Source of the DNA: Bacillota bacterium | Lineage (GTDB): Bacteria; Bacillota; Clostridia; Lachnospirales; Lachnospiraceae | Assembly (NCBI GenBank): GCA_023428655.1 | Contig: JAEYXC010000368.1 | Span: 1 to 8,241 of the forward strand | Reading direction: 5' to 3' | DNA length: 8,241 nt | Shown here: positions 5,768 through 8,241 of the stretch, in pieces | Position numbering within the stretch: position 1 is the stretch's first letter | Layout of the letters: every line of letters starts with the position of its first letter | Translations under genes and position numbers: made by a program | Notes under the pieces: model-generated | The model's input: only the letters and a program-made list of their open reading frames with translations | Databases searched by the model: none | Told to the model about the DNA's origin: nothing

Positions 5768-6586
5768 ATGAAGGAATTTTATACCGTTGGTGAAGTAGGT
5801 AAGATATTTAATGTATCAACAGACACGTTACGATATTATGATAAGATTAATCTGATTAAGCCCTGGAAGACGGGTGAGAATAGCTATCGTTACTATTCCA
5901 AAGCACAATTCGAAATACTATCAACAATTATTCTTCTACGATCAATCGGTACCCCAATTAATAAACTTCAACAAATTCTAAATCATGAGAATGCAAGTGG
6001 AATTGAACATGAGCTGCATCGTTATATAGAGGAAATAGATAAAAAAATTGACGAGCTTCATAATCTGAAGGCCAAGACCTCCTTGTTATGTGAAAACATT
6101 AAGGACACCTGCTACGACGAAGAAATCACTGTTAGAAGATTACCTAAGCTCTGGCTTTTATCGAAGGAGTTTGGAGCTGAGGACGAATTGGATATCGAAG
6201 AGATTTTGAGAACAAATCACGTGACGAAGGGGGAATGGTTATCCTTTGCCAATATTATCTCGACCATAGCGTTAGAGAAGCTGAAGGATGGAGATTATCA
6301 TACCTATAAAAAATATGGCTACCTCTCGGAGCATCCCTGTGAAACGGACAGTAAGTATCTGGAGATTATAGAAAGCAGGTTATGTGTCTGCTGTAATGCC
6401 AAGGTAAGCCGACTTGATCATAAGGATATTGATCGAATTTATCACAGCATGTTGGAGTTCATACAGAATAATGGCTATGAGATTACCGGGGACGCCATAG
6501 AAAGAAATGTACTTGATTTATATCAAGGAAAGGCGAAGGAACTGACCATTTACTTTAAAATATACATACCGGTAACTAAAAAATAA
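5768..6586 (+). CDS. MerR-family transcriptional regulator with GyrI/BmrR-like effector domain
   Basis: This is a 272-residue DNA-binding regulator. Residues 1-70 are a canonical MerR winged helix-turn-helix: YTVGEVGKIFNVSTDTLRYY (5-24), the DKINLIKP turn (25-32), then YRYYSKAQFEIL (40-51) and LLRSIGTPINKLQQIL (56-71). Residues 78-112 form the dimerising coiled coil. Residues about 120-268 resemble the GyrI-like effector-binding domain of BmrR-type activators, with RLPKLWLL near the start and TIYFKIYIPV at the end. That domain contains a Cys cluster LCVCC (205-209). The ATG at 5768 is chosen because TGGAGG (5757-5762) ends 5 bases upstream; an in-frame TTG at 5753 would overlap that site. Proteins of this architecture bind small hydrophobic ligands and activate adjacent genes. 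A transporter remnant and a glycoside hydrolase follow on the same strand and are natural candidates for its regulon. The ligand is unknown. Confidence 0.9.
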   Translation: MKEFYTVGEVGKIFNVSTDTLRYYDKINLIKPWKTGENSYRYYSKAQFEILSTIILLRSIGTPINKLQQILNHENASGIEHELHRYIEEIDKKIDELHNLKAKTSLLCENIKDTCYDEEITVRRLPKLWLLSKEFGAEDELDIEEILRTNHVTKGEWLSFANIISTIALEKLKDGDYHTYKKYGYLSEHPCETDSKYLEIIESRLCVCCNAKVSRLDHKDIDRIYHSMLEFIQNNGYEITGDAIERNVLDLYQGKAKELTIYFKIYIPVTKK

Positions 6587-6675
6587 AAAGCCCTTGATCT
6601 ATTTTCGATTCAACAATTTCATAACAGAAAAAGATTACTTGATCCTTATAATCCCTCCGGAAATTCATTCTCTAG
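6587..6675 (+). other. Non-coding stretch between regulator and transporter remnant
   Basis: No gene, hairpin terminator or convincing promoter is seen here. Frames 2 and 3 stay open for a while but encode sequence unlike a membrane protein and have no start codon with a ribosome binding site. TATAAT at 6647-6652 lacks a -35 partner. CTTGATC occurs twice as a direct repeat at 6593-6599 and 6638-6644. A deletion junction that removed the front of the transporter gene may lie in or just after this stretch. Confidence 0.4.
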
Positions 6676-6990
6676 GCAATCAAGAATTTACTATTCCATT
6701 TAACAGAGATTTTTTATTATGCTCTTGACCTTGGAGTTACACCAAGGTTTATAGTCAAAGTAGGGGGCATAAGGCCACTCAATAGACTTCTTGGGATTAG
6801 ATATACAGAGAGAGCGCTCCTAGGTATCCGACTGGGAGCCGGGTTGGTACCCATAATTATGGGAGCCTTGGGTCTCGTTCCTCTGCTTCTGTTTCCCATC
6901 GGGAAAAGCTTAGAGAAGGAGCTTTCAGAGTATAGTGCCGAGAAAAGAAGAAATACATTCGTCACGCAAGTATTGGAACAACATGAGTAA
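6676..6990 (+). pseudogene. C-terminal remnant of a probable GPH/MFS sugar transporter
   Basis: The frame is open from just after TAG (6673-6675) to TAA at 6988-6990, about 104 residues. There is no ATG, GTG or TTG start with a ribosome binding site; the first in-frame ATG (6862-6864) lies inside the hydrophobic segment. The product includes GVTPRFIVKVGGIRPLNRLL, then one membrane segment LGAGLVPIIMGALGLVPLLL, FPIGKSLEKELSEYSAEKRR and a polar tail. An amphipathic stretch, a last helix with a mid-helix proline, and FPI followed by a charged E-x-EL tail is the usual end of glycoside-pentoside-hexuronide (GPH) cation symporters of about 450-500 residues. About 80% of such a protein is missing, and other frames upstream do not supply it, so a 5' deletion is more likely than a frameshift. 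It ends 20 bases before the GH5 gene, as expected for a former transporter-hydrolase operon. The transporter family call is by eye. Confidence 0.55.
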
Positions 6991-7010
6991 AGGTCGAAGG
7001 GAGATATGGT

Positions 7011-8241
7011 ATGTGTAAAAAGATGATTTCAACTATGGGTAATAAATTTGTGGATCCCCAGGGAAGGCATATTATTCTGCATGGTATTAATATGGTTTGT
7101 AAGGATAAGGATAGAAATTATATCGGAGCTTATACCGAGGAAGATTTTCTTACCTTAAAGCAATGGGGATTTAATGTCATTAGGCTGGGGATTTTCTGGG
7201 ATGGTGTGGAACCGGAACCGGGTCAATATGACGAGAATTATCTGTCCGAGGTCGATCATATCATACAGCTTGCGGGAAAATATGATCTAGGTGTATTTCT
7301 GGATATGCATCAGGATTTGTTTGGTCATATCTATTCCGATGGTGCGCCGGAATGGGCGACAATTATTGATGGACAGGAGCATATAAGCACACAACTGTGG
7401 AGTGAAGCCTATCTATTAAGTCCTGCTGTCCAGGCAGCCTTTGATAATTTTTGGGATAATCGGAAGGCCTCGGATGGAATCGGGATACAGGATCATTTTA
7501 TTAACATGTGGAGGTACTTAGCCTCAAGGTATAAGGAGAATAAGACGGTAATCGGATACGACATCCTGAATGAACCATTTATGGGATCGGAGGTGAATAA
7601 CCTAATACCGAAGCTATTATGGACTATGGGTAACATCATCTCAGAGAATGAGCCGGTGGATATGGAGAAGCTTATGGAGCAATGGCTGGATCCGGTACAG
7701 AAGCTGGAGCTGTTATCCCAATTATCGGATAAGGATTACTATCTTCGACTGATGAGAGAAGTGGAAGGCATCCCTCAGCAATTTGAGAGGGATCGGTTAA
7801 ACGAGTTTTATAATAAAACAGGTAGAGCAATCCGAGAAGTGGATCAGGACACCATTCTATTTTTGGAGGCAAATTATTTTAGTAATGCGGGAATGAAATC
7901 GGGAATAAGACCGGTGATGGATGATAACCATGTGCCGGTAGATTTCCAGGCATATTCTCCCCATGGCTATGATTTATTGGTTGATACGGATCTGTATCAT
8001 CTATCTGACAACACAAGAATTGATGTGATTTTTGACACTCATAAAAGTGTACAGGAGGATCTACAGCTTCCCATGCTGGTTGGAGAATGGGGCTGTTATC
8101 CGAATGCAACCAAAGATCAGCTGACGCAGGCAGCCTATCTGACAGAAGTATTTGAGCGCTTCCTTGCCGGTGATACTTATTATGATTTTTCCCATGTCTA
8201 CAATAACAGGATTACCGAGGTCTTACGAAGGGCATTTCCAA
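7011..8241 (+). CDS. GH5 glycoside hydrolase, endoglycoceramidase-like (partial, 3' end outside window)
   Basis: The first 410 residues of a (beta/alpha)8-barrel retaining glycosidase are visible; the frame is open at the right edge. ILHGINMVCKDK (22-33), LKQWGFNVIRLGIFWDGVEP (49-68), FLDMHQDLFG (96-105) and GAPEWA (111-116) are in the order seen in endoglycoceramidases. So are SPAVQAAFDNFWDN (137-150) and GIQDHFINMW (156-167). GYDILNEPF provides the acid/base Glu188, and MLVGEWG the nucleophile Glu359. YSPHGYD (315-321) is the histidine-containing strand between them. There is no signal peptide: the protein starts MCKKMISTMGNKFVD, so it is predicted to be cytoplasmic, unlike secreted endoglycoceramidases. 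The ATG at 7011 is preceded by AAGGGAGA (6997-7004). An ATG at 7006 hits a stop after six codons. The substrate is probably an imported beta-glycoside with a hydrophobic or small aglycone, but this is inference. The adjacent transporter remnant and MerR gene suggest one catabolic unit. Confidence 0.88.
   Translation, partial: MCKKMISTMGNKFVDPQGRHIILHGINMVCKDKDRNYIGAYTEEDFLTLKQWGFNVIRLGIFWDGVEPEPGQYDENYLSEVDHIIQLAGKYDLGVFLDMHQDLFGHIYSDGAPEWATIIDGQEHISTQLWSEAYLLSPAVQAAFDNFWDNRKASDGIGIQDHFINMWRYLASRYKENKTVIGYDILNEPFMGSEVNNLIPKLLWTMGNIISENEPVDMEKLMEQWLDPVQKLELLSQLSDKDYYLRLMREVEGIPQQFERDRLNEFYNKTGRAIREVDQDTILFLEANYFSNAGMKSGIRPVMDDNHVPVDFQAYSPHGYDLLVDTDLYHLSDNTRIDVIFDTHKSVQEDLQLPMLVGEWGCYPNATKDQLTQAAYLTEVFERFLAGDTYYDFSHVYNNRITEVLRRAFP

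Noticed and set aside
5701..5793. Leader peptide ahead of the MerR gene (ATG at 5711 or 5722 after AGGAGG at 5701-5706)
   Set aside because: The ATG at 5711 stops after two codons and the one at 5722 is too far from the AGGAGG; both lie around or inside the likely -10 box, so they may not be transcribed.
6647..6652. TATAAT as a promoter for the GH5 gene
   Set aside because: No -35 match upstream and the distance to the GH5 start is over 350 bases; not supported.
6717..8109. Minus-strand open frames opposite the transporter remnant and GH5 gene
   Set aside because: The + strand gives transporter-like and GH5 motifs in continuous frames; the minus frames have no recognisable domain.
1..8241. 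A defence island, CRISPR array, mobile element or retron-like system
   Set aside because: No repeat-spacer pattern, transposase, integrase, reverse transcriptase or nuclease motif was found on either strand.

Overview
The window reads as chromosomal DNA of a spore-forming Firmicute, most likely a Clostridia/Lachnospiraceae-type bacterium. The basis is the AT-leaning sequence, strong AGGAGG-type ribosome binding sites, tightly packed same-strand genes, and a spore-coat-type (CotA-like) multicopper oxidase next to sugar-acid and glycoside catabolic genes. The taxon is inferred from gene style only. All recognisable genes are on the + strand. No tRNA, rRNA, CRISPR array, insertion sequence or phage gene was seen.

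Region 1 (1-3517) is a sugar-acid catabolic cluster. It holds the last 46 residues of an unidentified protein (possibly a LarA-type racemase/epimerase), an FGGY carbohydrate kinase closest in style to gluconokinase, an NAD-dependent D-isomer 2-hydroxyacid dehydrogenase, and a KDPG/KHG aldolase with an unusual C-terminal extension. The last two genes are 11 bases apart and surely co-transcribed. The set suggests that an aldonate is phosphorylated, oxidised or reduced at C2, and cleaved to pyruvate plus a phosphorylated aldehyde. No dehydratase is visible in the window, so the exact route is open.

Region 2 (3518-5631) is a single-gene unit: a complete CotA-type laccase with every copper ligand, a cysteine-rich N-terminal extension and a proline-rich insert. 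It is preceded by a good match to a sigma-K (late mother-cell sporulation) promoter and followed by a strong intrinsic terminator. This fits a spore-coat oxidase.

Region 3 (5632-8241) starts with a MerR-family regulator carrying a GyrI/BmrR-like effector domain. Next comes a start-less C-terminal remnant that looks like a GPH/MFS sugar transporter, probably a deletion scar. Last is a GH5 glycoside hydrolase of the endoglycoceramidase-like type without a signal peptide, cut by the right edge. The regulator may once have controlled a glycoside uptake and hydrolysis unit of which the hydrolase remains.

Nothing here is clearly a wholly new system. The points most worth checking are the dehydratase-less kinase/dehydrogenase/aldolase cluster, the sporulation-type laccase with its Cys-rich extension, and the truncated transporter.
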